Shown here in pieces: positions 1 through 11,400 of a stretch of DNA of 64,000 bases; position 1 is the first letter of the stretch; each line of letters begins with the position of its first letter. This DNA is from Cordilura impudica (lineage: Eukaryota; Arthropoda; Insecta; Diptera; Scathophagidae). Made by a program: the position numbers and the translations under genes. Location of the stretch: NCBI GenBank assembly GCA_963682025.1, contig OY821517.1:21514482-21578481 (forward strand), written 5' to 3'. The notes beneath the pieces are model-generated. The model did not search any database and was not told the origin of the DNA. It worked only from the letters and a program-made list of their open reading frames with translations.

Positions 1-94
1 ACAACACTTCGTTTTCAACGACTTTATAAACCGCACTTTATTTATACACAAACTATACACCGAGTCTGATACTACTGGGACTTGTTAGCCGACG

Positions 95-835
95 TCGTGA
101 GTCTGGGTTGATGTCAGTGTGTGACCGTCAACTATTCCTGTCGAACTGATGGTGGCGTTATACTCTGTCAGTTCAGGGTGAGCTCAGGTCGTTATACTTT
201 AACAGGGGGTTGGGATCACCTGGTTGATGTTGGTATAACAATCTTTCAACCGGTGATGGCCCCGTTGTATGACAGTATGTCTGGTCTAATCAGAGAAGGA
301 AACCCTAAACCACCGATTGATCCAGCTGTTACTGTGTGATAACGATGCTCTCCGTCAGACTCTCACAAAAGGATAGAGATCACTAGGTTGATGTTGATAG
401 AACAATCTTTCAACCGGTGATGGCCCTGTTGTATGACAGTAAGTCTGGTCTAATCGGAGAAGGAAACCCTATACCACCGATTGATCCAGTCGTTACTGCG
501 AGTCAATCCCGTCCGCTTGTCGGGTTCAAGTTAAGGCTAGAGATCACCTGGTTGATGTTGGTATAACAATCTTTCAACCAGTGATCGTCCCAGTTGGTTG
601 CCAGTAAGTTCGATCTAATCGGCGAAGGAAACCCTATGACACCGATTGATCCAATGGTTACTGGGGTCAGTGTAGTCTAAGTCGTTATTCTGTGTATAGC
701 CCACTGGAGTGATGTTGGTATAACAATCTTTCACTCTAAGTGACTGCACTCAGGTCTTCAGGTGGTTGTATTCTACTAATGATGGAAACCCAATATGTCA
801 GTAGACTACGACCTTACCTTCTGGCCGTCCACTGG
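95..835 (+). repeat. Tandem array of five units, each with two conserved hairpins (candidate structured RNA)
   Basis: The same motif starts at 214, 378 and 542 (period exactly 164) and again near 699, with a diverged copy near 105. Each unit begins with a short hairpin: an outer stem, a 6-bp stem (GGTTGA/TCAACC in three units, GAGTGA/TCACTC in the fourth, GTTGA/TCAAC in the first), an inner TGTT/AACA-type stem, a 5-nt loop and, in four units, a 3'-side ATCTT bulge. A second, longer hairpin follows with an AAAC or GAAA apical loop and outer stems ACAGTA/TACTGT, CAGTAA/TTACTG or CCAGTAA/TTACTGG. Paired positions change together between units. One T.G pair favours the plus strand; the evidence for strand is mixed. 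I do not recognise the family. It could be a noncoding RNA, a structured transposon part or a satellite. Confidence 0.6.
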
Positions 836-837
836 CT

Positions 838-945
838 AATTAAATTTTTCTGTTTACTGCATCGCCTTTTATACTGTTCGGCTACAGTAAATAAAGCTTT
901 CACCATCGCGTGGTGGGATATTAACAGTGTGTAAACTGTTAATAT
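838..945 (+). other. Hairpin cluster following the array
   Basis: Three more inverted repeats follow the array: TTTACTG/CAGTAAA around a loop of about 25 nt (near 850-892), CACCA/TGGTG (901-915), and a perfect 10-bp stem at 918-927 pairing with 936-945 around an 8-nt loop. An AATAAA lies just after the first hairpin. This could be the 3' end of a structured transcript. No protein is supported here. Confidence 0.45.
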
Positions 946-2640
946 TATTGAAGCTTTTCTCTTTACATTATCTTAATTAACTTAACATCATTAATGTATA
1001 AGCTCTAATGTTACATCAATAATATTGTAATTCATTTAATTCTAAATCATCTTAATATAATCATATAATATAATGCTATGTCTATAATAACATAAAAGGT
1101 CATTTAATTCAAGTTGCCTTTATCCCAACAAGATTTGTATAATACTGTGTGTATGCTAACATAAGTTTCTTTAATTCATTTTCTTTTTTTTAGTTAACAT
1201 GTGAACTTAGTATAATAAAATAATATAAAAAATATAAAAAAAATATAAATAATATAAACAGCTGACTTCTTGTGTGGTAAAAACAAGCCAAGCGCCTTTT
1301 ACTCGTCACAAATGACTGATAAATATTTTTACATGTTTGCAAATTTAATCTTTTCTCATCTTATATCATTTCTTCCACAACATCATCTAGTTCCAAAACA
1401 TGTCTATGAGGTTGAGGTCTTATGCTAATTGTGTAAGGATCTGACGATACAAGAAGGCGATAGACAATATCAGTATTTATTGCGACTCTGTTGCACTTTC
1501 TGAAGGACATTGGTCTTCAACTTTTATAGACCTTATTTTGAACTTTTTAAAACACATGGGCCTAAACGTATTCACCATCTTATACCGTGTTTCTTTGAAT
1601 TACTGAAATGAAATTTCGCCTGACCTTTTTTTTTATAAAATTTATAACTTTGTTCAACATTATACAATATTATCTGATTTTTTTTTTATTAGATCAAAAG
1701 AATGCACTCCCAACTTTTATTTATTTTCCAATCAGAAAACAATGGTTGGTACAGTTTTTTTTTCCAAGAAAAACTAAAAATACTGAATTTTTGAGTGCCA
1801 TCTAAAAACCTAAATATTTTTTAACCTGTTGTCGTTATCCCATTATTTTTTTCCAAAATTAATGCTGAAATGCTATGTTTATCAAGTATACTTACATCAA
1901 ATAGATATGACAAAAAGATATTATCTACGGGGACCATTGAAATGATCAGTTACTACAGAGTTTCGTTCAGGTGACTTTGCCGTGTTATTCTGAACAAAAA
2001 ACGAATTTCAAAAAAAAAAAAAGAAAAAAAACTACAAAACTGCTTCATTACATTTTTGATATTTTACAATCAAAAAAGGGACTTTTTGCCAGCAAAATTC
2101 CACAGTGAGCGACATTGTGGCTGAAATTTTGATTTCATTGGCCAAAAATCGAATTTTTTTGTCACCGATTTTTGAATTTTTAACGCCATTAACGCTAATA
2201 TTTCCGAGTTAGTATAGCCAAAAAATTAGGTTAAATTATTGCTAATTGTGGGCGTGGCATGATGCCAAACTCGTTTGATTTTTAATTTCAGAAGAGGGTG
2301 ATTTTTTTGTTTTTTTTTTTTATCAAAAATAATTACTACTCGCAAGTTATCGTCGTTAATGACCTGCGGTCTTCTTTACACGGTTGGCAGGATTGCAGTC
2401 GTTAGTTGTTGTAAGTGGGCACAACACTACCGCTTAAGTTTAGGGTTGTTCTGAAATATGTATTAATAGAACTTCTAGGGAACAAGAAACGTATACCACC
2501 CAAAGAAAGGCGAAAATGTCCTCTCTAACCCTATGTATACCGTTACGATCTGCGGGTAAACACTTTTTTCATTTTAATGAAATTACTCAAAATAATTTCA
2601 AATTACGGTAATTTAAACAGCATCATGAGTATACAATACA
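946..2640. other. AT-rich noncoding stretch
   Basis: No coding potential beyond short chance ORFs. The stretch is rich in A and T runs. I see no recognisable repeat, RNA gene or transposon end in it. Confidence 0.5.
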
Positions 2641-2641
2641 A

Positions 2642-3290
2642 GTATACCGATCGACTCAGAATCACTTTTTGAGTCGATTTAGCAATGTGCGTCCGTCCGT
2701 CCGTCTGTGTTTCCATGTAAAACTTTTAATCAAACTATAGGTCGCAAATACGAATGTATATTGACGAAATTTGGCATATAAGCCTCCATTGGCCATAGGA
2801 TACACGCAATTGCAATTGGTAAAATTCGGTCCGTGTTCGGACCTAGTCCCCATACAAATGGACCCTATGAAATCGACATAAATTGCCATAAAATTGTCAT
2901 ATAGATCTCAGTCAAATTGGGTTTGTATGTGTTAATTATATCCATTAAATACTAGTCCAAAAATAATTCCTATAGGACAATACTTAGTCATAGGCCCCAT
3001 ATAGAGCTGCTTCCCGATCTTCACTTAAATCTATCAAAACACAAAAATATTGCACAGATTTTTCTCTAATTTGGTTTGTATAAATTTTTTTTGAAAATAT
3101 AACTGACTTTACAAATATGGTCAGGATCGGTCCATTTTTCGACCTAGTCCCCAAATATAGCACCCGATATGATATGTTTATTTTCTATATCCAATTACTT
3201 AGACCTTAGAGATAGGGCCTCTAAACGCATGGTATGGGGTATCGTATAGTCGGTCTAGACCGACTATAATTTTCTTACTTGTTTTTAAAA
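2642..3290 (-). repeat. Dispersed repeat family A, truncated copy
   Basis: Shares blocks with the full copy at 42557-43354 in opposite orientation: the hairpin around the GACTCAGAATCA motif, the GTCCGTCCGTCC microsatellite, the internal GATCGGTCC blocks, and the terminal 24-bp palindrome centred on GGTCTAGACC near 3250-3273. The other terminal hairpin is missing, so the copy is truncated at its left side. Confidence 0.75.
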
Positions 3291-3407
3291 GGTTTTTCAC
3301 CCACATATGTATGAAATGTTTTATTAAATAAGACAGATTCAAAAAATAAAAACTCTTATTTTCATATCAAAATCAGAATCATTGCGCAAATGTTCAGCAG
3401 ATTTATT

Positions 3408-3559
3408 TTCCAAAAATTAACAAATTTGAGAGCAAAAAATGATAAATTTTTCTCTAGTAATAACAAAACTATTACATAGTCTTGCTAACGTTTTTTTTAA
3501 TGGAAATGTTCGTTGAGTGTAAACAAATTTGCAAATTTGACAGCAAAAAATTTATTTTT
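3408..3559 (-). repeat. Repeat family B, distal part
   Basis: In reverse complement this matches the end of the B units at 43600-45720 (motif GTTTACACTCAA and the CTGTCAAATTTGCAAATTTG block). The rest of the same copy resumes at 5188, so the LINE relic between them was inserted into it. Confidence 0.65.
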
Positions 3560-5187
3560 TTTAACGTTTATTTAATTCAAATTCATAATCTTAAACTATA
3601 AATAAACAAATAGTAGGAATATACATTATTATACACAGTCCCATATTCGAGCTCTCTAGTATACTAAATATTAATTAACATTTTGTTTTTTAAAAATAAA
3701 TAACACAATTTAAATATGTATGTAGTATTTGTGTGAAATTTTTATATAATTAATTAATGTAAGGAAAAAAAATACCAAGAATCATTACTTTTATATTTAA
3801 GAAAGATAAAAGCTATTGTCAAAGGACAAAAAAAAAGAAGTGGAAGCTATTCATTGAGCCACCAATATTTTTTAATATATATATTCGGTATCATATTTTT
3901 ATCATCTAGGTAAATGCTAGTATCACATCTACGATTTTCAATTTAGTTTATTAGAATGAATTGCTTTAATATTGGCTCGCCTATAAATGTGAAAAATTAT
4001 AGGTATGCCAAGTTCGTTCTGGATAAAACCTTTCTTATCTAGATATACGAACGCTTCTGGTGGTATATTACCATTTTTTAATGTATTAAAAATATATTCT
4101 TCACTTTCATAATATGGAGCCTTAATTATATTATTAACTTTGCATTCACAGCTTTTAATGATGTGATTTCTGATCAAATGAATCATAAAATTATCGATTC
4201 TACTTATCTTCGCAGTCTTGTACAGTATTTTGTTTGATATATATTTCTTAAAATCACTATTAGGGTCTCTATACAGTGATGTACACGCTCTTGGGCATTT
4301 TCTTTCAAATACTCTTATTTTCTCCATATAAGATGGTGCAATATTGAACCAAATTTTACAACCATATGTTAAGATAGGCCTTATTAAGGACTTGTACAAC
4401 ATGACTTTAACTTCGTGTTTAATATAGCGTGAAAAAAATAGTTTTTTGTACATGAAAAATGCATTTCTTGCTATTATTAGCTGTAAATTAATATGGTTAT
4501 TAAAGTACAAAAATTTATCTAGAAATATGCCAAGATATTTAACTACATCTTTATTTGGAATATCAATATGACTATTAGATTTTATACCAAAATTTTTCCA
4601 ATTTTTTTTAATATTATAGTTACATTTTCCTACTGGGCAATGAAACAATATAGTTTCGCATTTATTAACATTAATTTTCATTTTCCAATCAGCTGCATAG
4701 GTTTCTACTAAGTTAAAATGATTTTGTAATTTATCGTTAATTTTTTTAATTTTGTTATCGGAATGATAAATAATATGTCATCAGCGGCACCAATTATATT
4801 ATCTATTTTATTAAGGAGGTCATAGATGAACAAATTAAATAAGATTGTTGAGTTAACAGTTCCTTGTTGTAAGCCATTAACTATAACAAAATTTTTAGAA
4901 CTTATTTGTTTATTGTTACTGACAAAAAAGGATTTGTTGTTTAACATATTATATATAAGTATTATTTAGTATTGCGGAAACTTATATTTCCAAAGTTTAT
5001 ATATTAATCCAGGAATCCAGATACTATCGAATGCTTTTTCGAAATCTATGAGACATGCGCCCGTATAAAAAGATTTATTCATATGCCAATTTATATTTGA
5101 GATAAGTAAATGTATTGCATGGATTGTTGAATGTATATATTTAAATCCCAATTGATTGTCAGTTACTAAACTTTTATTTTCACAGAA
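3560..5187 (-). mobile_element. LINE relic (5'-truncated, reverse transcriptase only)
   Basis: Three minus-strand reading frames in order encode pieces of a non-LTR reverse transcriptase: 5166-4966 contains DNQLGFK and CLIDFEKAFDSIW; 4947-4708 contains GLQQGTVNSTILFNLFIYDL and a degenerate active site AADDIL where Y/F-ADD is expected; 4681-3938 is the thumb and C-terminal part, with KYLGIFLDK and RPILTYGCKIW. Frame changes and the mutated active site make it dead. The endonuclease domain is absent, as in 5'-truncated LINE copies. The clade is probably Jockey-like but not certain. The T-rich stretch near 3556-3566 may be its poly(A) tail on the minus strand. Confidence 0.8.
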
Positions 5188-5590
5188 TTTAAAATTTTTA
5201 ATTTTTCTGTGGTAGTAGCAAAATTTCCAGTTGATTTTACTTTTTTTTTTTGAGTGTAAAAATTGTTTTGAGTATAAACATTAAAAAAAACTCATTATTA
5301 CAAAAAATGGTTGTAATTATTATTAGAATCCAAATATGGAATTTTTTAATAGATAAAAAAACTAAAACCCATATTTCTCTTTAAAAGTTAAAAAAAAAAC
5401 TGAAAAGTTAAACTTTGACCTTGAATTTCTTAAAAATTACTTAATCAATTTCAATGAAATGAAAACGGACTCAAGCTCAACTAAATAATAACCCACTAGA
5501 AAAAGAATTACTAAAAGATTTTGATCATTTCAAAAGTTACAGAATTTTGGCCAATGAAAAACAATTTTCAGCCACTGTGCGCCATTTGAA
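5188..5590 (-). repeat. Repeat family B, proximal part
   Basis: Reverse complement of the B units near 43600-45720: CACAGTGGCTGAAAATTG-like start near 5570, the ATGGGTTTT block, and the AAAATCAACTGGAAATTTTG block next to the LINE boundary at about 5188. Confidence 0.65.
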
Positions 5591-5599
5591 TTATTTTGG

Positions 5600-6504
5600 T
5601 TTCTGTCCTACAAATATAACTCATACGTTTAGATAGTTTGTTCGTTTGTTTGTTTGCTTATTAAATACCACCCATACGCCCTGTGTGTGGTTTTAAAATC
5701 AACTTTAGAAGACAAGAGCGCATACGTGTATTTTAGCTCTTATTTCGTTCTTTTGTCACCTTAATCGTGTAGTTAATGATGTAAAAAATATCAAATTAAC
5801 TAGAAACTTTTCGAAAACACGCCACCACATCATGTTGATATCACAATAACATTTACACACAATTCAGAGTCGTGTTCTTCTCTAGTTGTTACAACAAAAA
5901 TGATATAATTATTAATCAAAAACAATTTTTTTTTTGTTCAACCTTTAAGCCATTACAACTCACGGAGTCACGGAGTTTTCTCTTTATATAAATTTATTAT
6001 AATTAAAGTAAAACAATTATTCGCTATGCTTTTACTGCAATAAATGTATGCATATTTAAGATTAAAAATATTTCCAAGGATAAGAAACACACAATGTCCC
6101 ACCAAAACAATTAAAACTTCAGTTTAATTGTGATTTGTGCTGAAATGCAGAAATATGTTCACGTCATTGTTCGCACAGGTAATTGGATAACAGTCAAAGT
6201 TATGTAGTTAATACTGGAAGTTTGCGAAAAATCTTTATTTTATAAAAATTTTGAACTTTTTGAAAAGACTCAAAAAATAAGGTTAATCTGCAACTAGATT
6301 GCAAGTGTTTTTATATTTAATATAACAGAATTAATAAGAATACATTTGGGGAGATGTATATGCAAATGGATCGCTATGTGCAGTATTGGGCAATACCTAT
6401 TAATTGCAAATGTTATTCTCTGAAATTAGTTGATTTTTACAATATATTGCAGCAATAAAGTCCAAATTTTACACACAGGAATATACTGTTAAGTCAGCAA
6501 AATC
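5600..6504. other. Noncoding stretch
   Basis: AT-rich with only chance ORFs. I see nothing identifiable in it. Confidence 0.4.
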
Positions 6505-6626
6505 AGCAAATATGAGAGAAACCCCGACCTGACTAAAAAACACAACAAATTTGGGATAAAATTTCTTTATTCTTCAACATAATCTCCTTTTAGCTCGATA
6601 CACTTTTCCCAGCGGTATGCAGAAGC
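6505..6626 (-). mobile_element. mariner transposase C-terminal remnant
   Basis: The minus strand reads YRWEKCIELKGDYVEE followed by a stop at 6568-6570. The pattern W-E-K-C-I-x-x-x-G-D-Y is the usual C-terminus of mariner transposases. The following bases down to about 6505 resemble the mariner 3' end. The rest of the transposase is not adjacent. Two other copies of the same tail occur at 39780-39916 and 43441-43565. Confidence 0.75.
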
Positions 6627-6874
6627 TTTTTTTTTTATATATATTAACCAACACTCACCCGTGCGGAAGATGCCAGTCTCCCATCGGGCGCGTCCCCAGG
6701 TGGCGGATAGGGGGGGCTGGGATGTACCCTAATAGCTCTGATACAAATGCTCACCGGCACTCGCAGAAGATTACTATTAGAGAACATCTTAGCTTAAAGA
6801 TCATCGTAATCAGGTAAAAATTTACTTTATAACAAAAGTTGGTTTCTACAAGAGGACGATGATTTTCGGGGGTC

Positions 6875-8440
6875 ATGCACTCCCCGCGGACCAAAAACTG
6901 GATAGGGGTGGTTCCCGAAAACAAACTAAACCATGATATGTCTACTCATATAAATAAAGTTACGGTGCAGGGCCTAAATAACCCAGTACCGGCGGCTAAG
7001 TGTGGTGAGCAAGCGGGCCCACAGTCGTCGAGATCACTTGACTGCAAGTCCACTACGGAGGTTGGTAACTTGGCCTCCATAGATGGGTATGTTACAAGAA
7101 AAACCCAAAATAAGGAGATTGAGGAGTCGGATCCGAGAGGGAGCCTTGTGCGACCTCAACCTCACACGACAGGTTCGGATTCCGACGAATCGAACTCCTC
7201 AAATGAAGGCAATGATACAATCATTGCCACACAGCCTGAAAAGGCAAACTCAGAAATTAATAAAATGGTAGAGGAAGTAAGCGCCAGCATAGTTAAACTC
7301 TCTACCAATAAGAAAAGGTTATCTGGGGCCCAACGACGAAAAATCGCCAAAATGAACCAGAAAACTCAAAAAGCTGAAGCGAAGCAAGATGCTCCAAAGG
7401 ATAATGGACCTGCTACACCCGCATCCTCGGAAGTGGGAAAGCGGATACGTTCTCCTGAGGAGCAGAACATTGCAGAAGCTAAAAAGAAGAAGAGAAACTC
7501 CATGCCAACTAGTACACAGTTGACCAATAACCCCAACCAGAAGATCAGAGGTACCATCACGGGAACTCAATCCAAAGGAGAGGTTATTGGGCCAACGTCA
7601 ACTAGGAAAAGTGATGCAAAATGTAATCCCTCATTGCAAGTGCAGAACCCTTCCAAAGGTGAAAGACAAGCAATGAAGAGAAAACAGATTGCACCATCAG
7701 GCAAGGAACAATCGACTTCATATGCTAGTATGGCGAAAAGACCAGCAATGGACGAACTCTGCTACGCCATTGTCGATTCAAGTAGTCCCACAGGCAAAAT
7801 CCCTATAGCCCAGAGACAAGTTCTCGAAGAGGCATTCAATAAAAGGATCTTGGAATACACCCTAGAGGCCGAGAACGATGACCAGAAGATCCAAATTAAC
7901 AGCTGCAGGTTCTCCATGGATGTACTAATGCTACAACTTGCATCCAACGCATGTGTACAAACCCTGGAGAAAATGGTGGAATGCATACCAGCTCCTTGGG
8001 ATGGTGCCAAACTATCCCTAGTCAAAAAGGCGGACATTCCATCCCTGACCAAAGCCTCCTTCTTCATAAAAGGTTGGGGCAGCAAACTTGCTAGCGAAGA
8101 CGTTGTGAAGGTCTTGGAAAAGCAAAATAAAGGTCTAGCCACTGACAAATGGGAGATCTTCCACAGAGAGGAGGGCCCAGACGGCACTCTTATCGTTGTA
8201 GGGATTGATCAGGAGTCAATGGCCAGCCTAAAGACCACTAAGGGTAAAGCCTTCTTCGTCTCAGCCGCAGTCTACTTTAAAGTAGGCAAGACTACCATTG
8301 GCTGGGAGAAGGCAAATGATGAACCAAAGGCGGGCAATAGTGAGGGGACTTCCACAGTCCTAACACCATCCACCTCAGCTAAAAAGGGAGAGTTAGAAAT
8401 AACCAACTCCCAAGAAGATAAACTTTTAGCCGAACAATGA
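6875..8440 (+). CDS. LINE ORF1 (gag-like RNA-binding protein)
   Basis: 521 residues. The first ~290 residues are hydrophilic, low-complexity and rich in Lys, Ser, Thr and Asn, with basic clusters such as KKKKR suggesting nuclear localisation or RNA binding. From about residue 300 a folded region follows, with a segment near 385-485 (SFFIKGWG, KWEIFHREEGPDG, VVGIDQESM) that resembles the DUF4780 domain of Loa-type ORF1 proteins. No CCHC zinc knuckle is visible, unlike Jockey or I-factor ORF1. The ATG at 6875 is the first of the long frame. The stop overlaps the ORF2 start in ATGA at 8437-8440. In this family the product packages element RNA. The domain match is from memory. Confidence 0.85.
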   Translation: MHSPRTKNWIGVVPENKLNHDMSTHINKVTVQGLNNPVPAAKCGEQAGPQSSRSLDCKSTTEVGNLASIDGYVTRKTQNKEIEESDPRGSLVRPQPHTTGSDSDESNSSNEGNDTIIATQPEKANSEINKMVEEVSASIVKLSTNKKRLSGAQRRKIAKMNQKTQKAEAKQDAPKDNGPATPASSEVGKRIRSPEEQNIAEAKKKKRNSMPTSTQLTNNPNQKIRGTITGTQSKGEVIGPTSTRKSDAKCNPSLQVQNPSKGERQAMKRKQIAPSGKEQSTSYASMAKRPAMDELCYAIVDSSSPTGKIPIAQRQVLEEAFNKRILEYTLEAENDDQKIQINSCRFSMDVLMLQLASNACVQTLEKMVECIPAPWDGAKLSLVKKADIPSLTKASFFIKGWGSKLASEDVVKVLEKQNKGLATDKWEIFHREEGPDGTLIVVGIDQESMASLKTTKGKAFFVSAAVYFKVGKTTIGWEKANDEPKAGNSEGTSTVLTPSTSAKKGELEITNSQEDKLLAEQ

Positions 8441-11400
8441 TCATGCTCATGCAGATCAACCTCCATCGGAGCAAAACGGCTACTCAAACTCTGATGGAAA
8501 AACTACAAAAAGGTAAGTTACATGTCGTTCTAGTACAGGAACCTTGGACGGTAAATGACAAGGTTACTGGACTAAATGATCCTAATTACCAAATTTTCTA
8601 TGCTCATACAGGAACTCGACCGAGAACTTGTATTATTTGTCACAAAAACCTAAACTATCTCTTTTCCCCAGACTTGTCCACCGCAGATGCCACCGTCCTG
8701 CAACACGGAAGCCAACCAATGCTCTTAGCATCGGTTTATCTCCCGTCGGACTCACCGACACCTCCACCGACGTCGGAACTTGAAGAGATGGTAAAAACGG
8801 CCAGGATAACAGGTAAGGAAATTCTCATAGGGTGCGATGCGAATTCTCACCATATAGCTTGGGGAAGTTCGAACTGTAACCAAAGGGGGGATGCTTTACT
8901 TGAATTCCTTAACGAAAATTACCTTTTTACCCTTAATGTTGGGAACACGGCAACCTTTGTTAACAAATTAAGGGAAGAGGTTCTTGATATTTCAATTTGT
9001 TCGAAAAATTTAGTGGATGATATCCAAGATTGGCATGTCTCTAGCGAACATTCCTTCTCGGATCATCGATACATTTTATTTAAACTGACACACCCACCAC
9101 CTGAACCCATCAAGTTCAGGAATAAGGCTAAGACTGATTGGCCTAAATTTAGAAGAAATCTACAAGCCCGTCTAACTACTCCTCGCACAGACTTAAGGTA
9201 TGTCGAAGAGGTTGACGAGGAAGTGGACAAAATAACGAGGAGCCTAATTGAGTCCTTCAAGGAATGCTGTCCACTCCGGGAAAGGAGATCTCCCCGAGAT
9301 AAACCCTGGCTAACAGGGGAACTGATAAATCTTGGGAAGGACGTCCGAAGACTTTTCAATAGGGCTCGTCGTAAAAAACACGCAATATACTGGGATGACT
9401 ACCATGTTAAGCTCAGGGATTACAACAAGAAGATTCGAATAGCCAAACGCAACTCCTGGAGACACTTCTGTGAACAGGTTGATAGTGTTAATGACGTCTC
9501 AAAAATCAAGAAATTCTTATCGAAAACCCATTCGCAGCCTGAAACTCTTGTCGATAGGGACGGGATTCGGGCGGAATCGATGGAACAGTCCTTAAGAATA
9601 TTGATGGAAACACACTTTCTTACCGAAGAATATGGGCCGAATAGGGACCCTGAAATTGGTACCAATGTGTCCCGACGAACTGGAACCAACGTGGAACAGC
9701 AGACGGGACCCGAAGGGGAACAATATGAAGGGCCTAATGAGGAACAATATCGAGAGGAAAGATATGATAGAATAACCGAAAATATGGTAATTAGGGCAAT
9801 ACAAAGCTTTGCCCCCTTTAAGGCAGCAGGCCCAGATGAAATCTTTCCTGCTCTATTACAAGAGAGCGGGGACTTGATTAGCAGTAGTCTGGCTGGCATA
9901 TTCTCTGCTTGCCTAAAACTTGCGTATACCCCCAGAGCATGGCAGGAGGCCAAAGTGGTCTTCATACCAAAGCCGGGAAAGGAAAGCTACGCGAACCCTA
10001 AGGCCTATCGACCGATAAGTCTTACATCCTTCCTACTGAAAACCATGGAGCGAATAGTCGATAACATGGTTAAATCTCAAATCCCAAATGAGCTGTTGAA
10101 GTTCAAACAACACGCTTATTTAAAGGGACGCTCAGTAGAAACTGCGCTTCATGAAGTAGTTCACCACATAGAAAGATCTTTCGATCTAAAAATCTTTACT
10201 CTAGCCATATTCATTGATATAGAAGGAGCTTTTAACAATGTATCAACAAATACGCTACTCCACTCCCTAGAACGTTTCGACATCGACCGGGATATCAAAG
10301 CCTGGATCAGTCACATGCTAGGGAATAGATGGATAAGTTGCGAGGTTGGTGGCATTAAAATAAGAGACAAGGTTTGCTGTGGGACACCTCAAGGGGGAAT
10401 TCTATCCCCCCTTCTCTGGGTGACCACTATAAACAGTCTTCTAAGGATTCTAACCGATAAGGGTTTCCAACCTGTCTGCTATGCAGACGATGTAGCGATA
10501 CTGTTAAGGGGGAAAGATCCTAGAAATTTATGTAGGAGGGCATCGGATGCACTCGAAATAGCATACGATTGGGCACAACCAAGGGGATTAAATGTGAACC
10601 CGGAAAAGACTGAAATATGCCTCTTTACTAGGAAGACGAAAATAGTCGAATTCGATGAACCCCGCTTCCAGGGCAAAACGATTAGAATCACACAAACGGT
10701 GAAATACCTTGGGGTGATTCTCGACAAAAAGCTCACTTGGAAAGACCATATTGAGAGCAAAGTCGCGAAGGCTCATCGGATATGGGCCATTTGCAGAAGA
10801 GCTATAAGTTCAAAATGGGGTTTAGACCCGAGGATGACTCATTGGCTTTACACAAGCGTCGTTAGACCAATTCTAACCTACGCATCCGTAGTCACATGGA
10901 CATCAATGAACAGGAAATGCTATATTAAAACATTCCAAAAAATACAACGCCTCTGCTGCATAGGAATCAGCGGCGCAATACGGACTACATCTACGAGGGC
11001 TTTAGAGACGATTCTATCTATACACCCGATCGAGATTAGAATTAAATATGAGGCAGCTCTGGCCATGTTACGACTAAGAGTAACAGGGGAATACATCACC
11101 GACCATATGACCAGACACCAAACAATATTGGACCAGATACCGGAATTCAACAAAGTGGATTTTAGCTGTGATAGAATCGCGGAAGTGTCGACAAACATAC
11201 CTTGCAGTATAAGGATACCTGACAGGGAAAGCTGGTTGAACGAAAATTTTCTACGAAACCTTCCAGGGTCACACTACTGCACAGACGGATCTAGTCTGCA
11301 TGGTAGGACTGGTATAGGTTTCTATGATGAGGACCGTTCCAATGGCATACACCTACGCATTCCGGACCACAACTCTGTCTTGCAGGCCGAAGTGGTCGCG

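Noticed and set aside
121..339. ORF of 72 codons over the hairpin array
   Set aside because: The frame is not kept between the 164-bp units, while hairpin pairing is; the period is not a multiple of three.
214..700. H/ACA snoRNA or hammerhead-ribozyme reading of the repeat units
   Set aside because: The only H-box-like ACAGTA is inside a stem, no ACA box follows, and no CTGATGA/GAAA core is present.
6658..6874. HDV-like self-cleaving ribozyme at the LINE 5' end
   Set aside because: GC-rich hairpins are present, but I could not fold the nested double-pseudoknot pairing.
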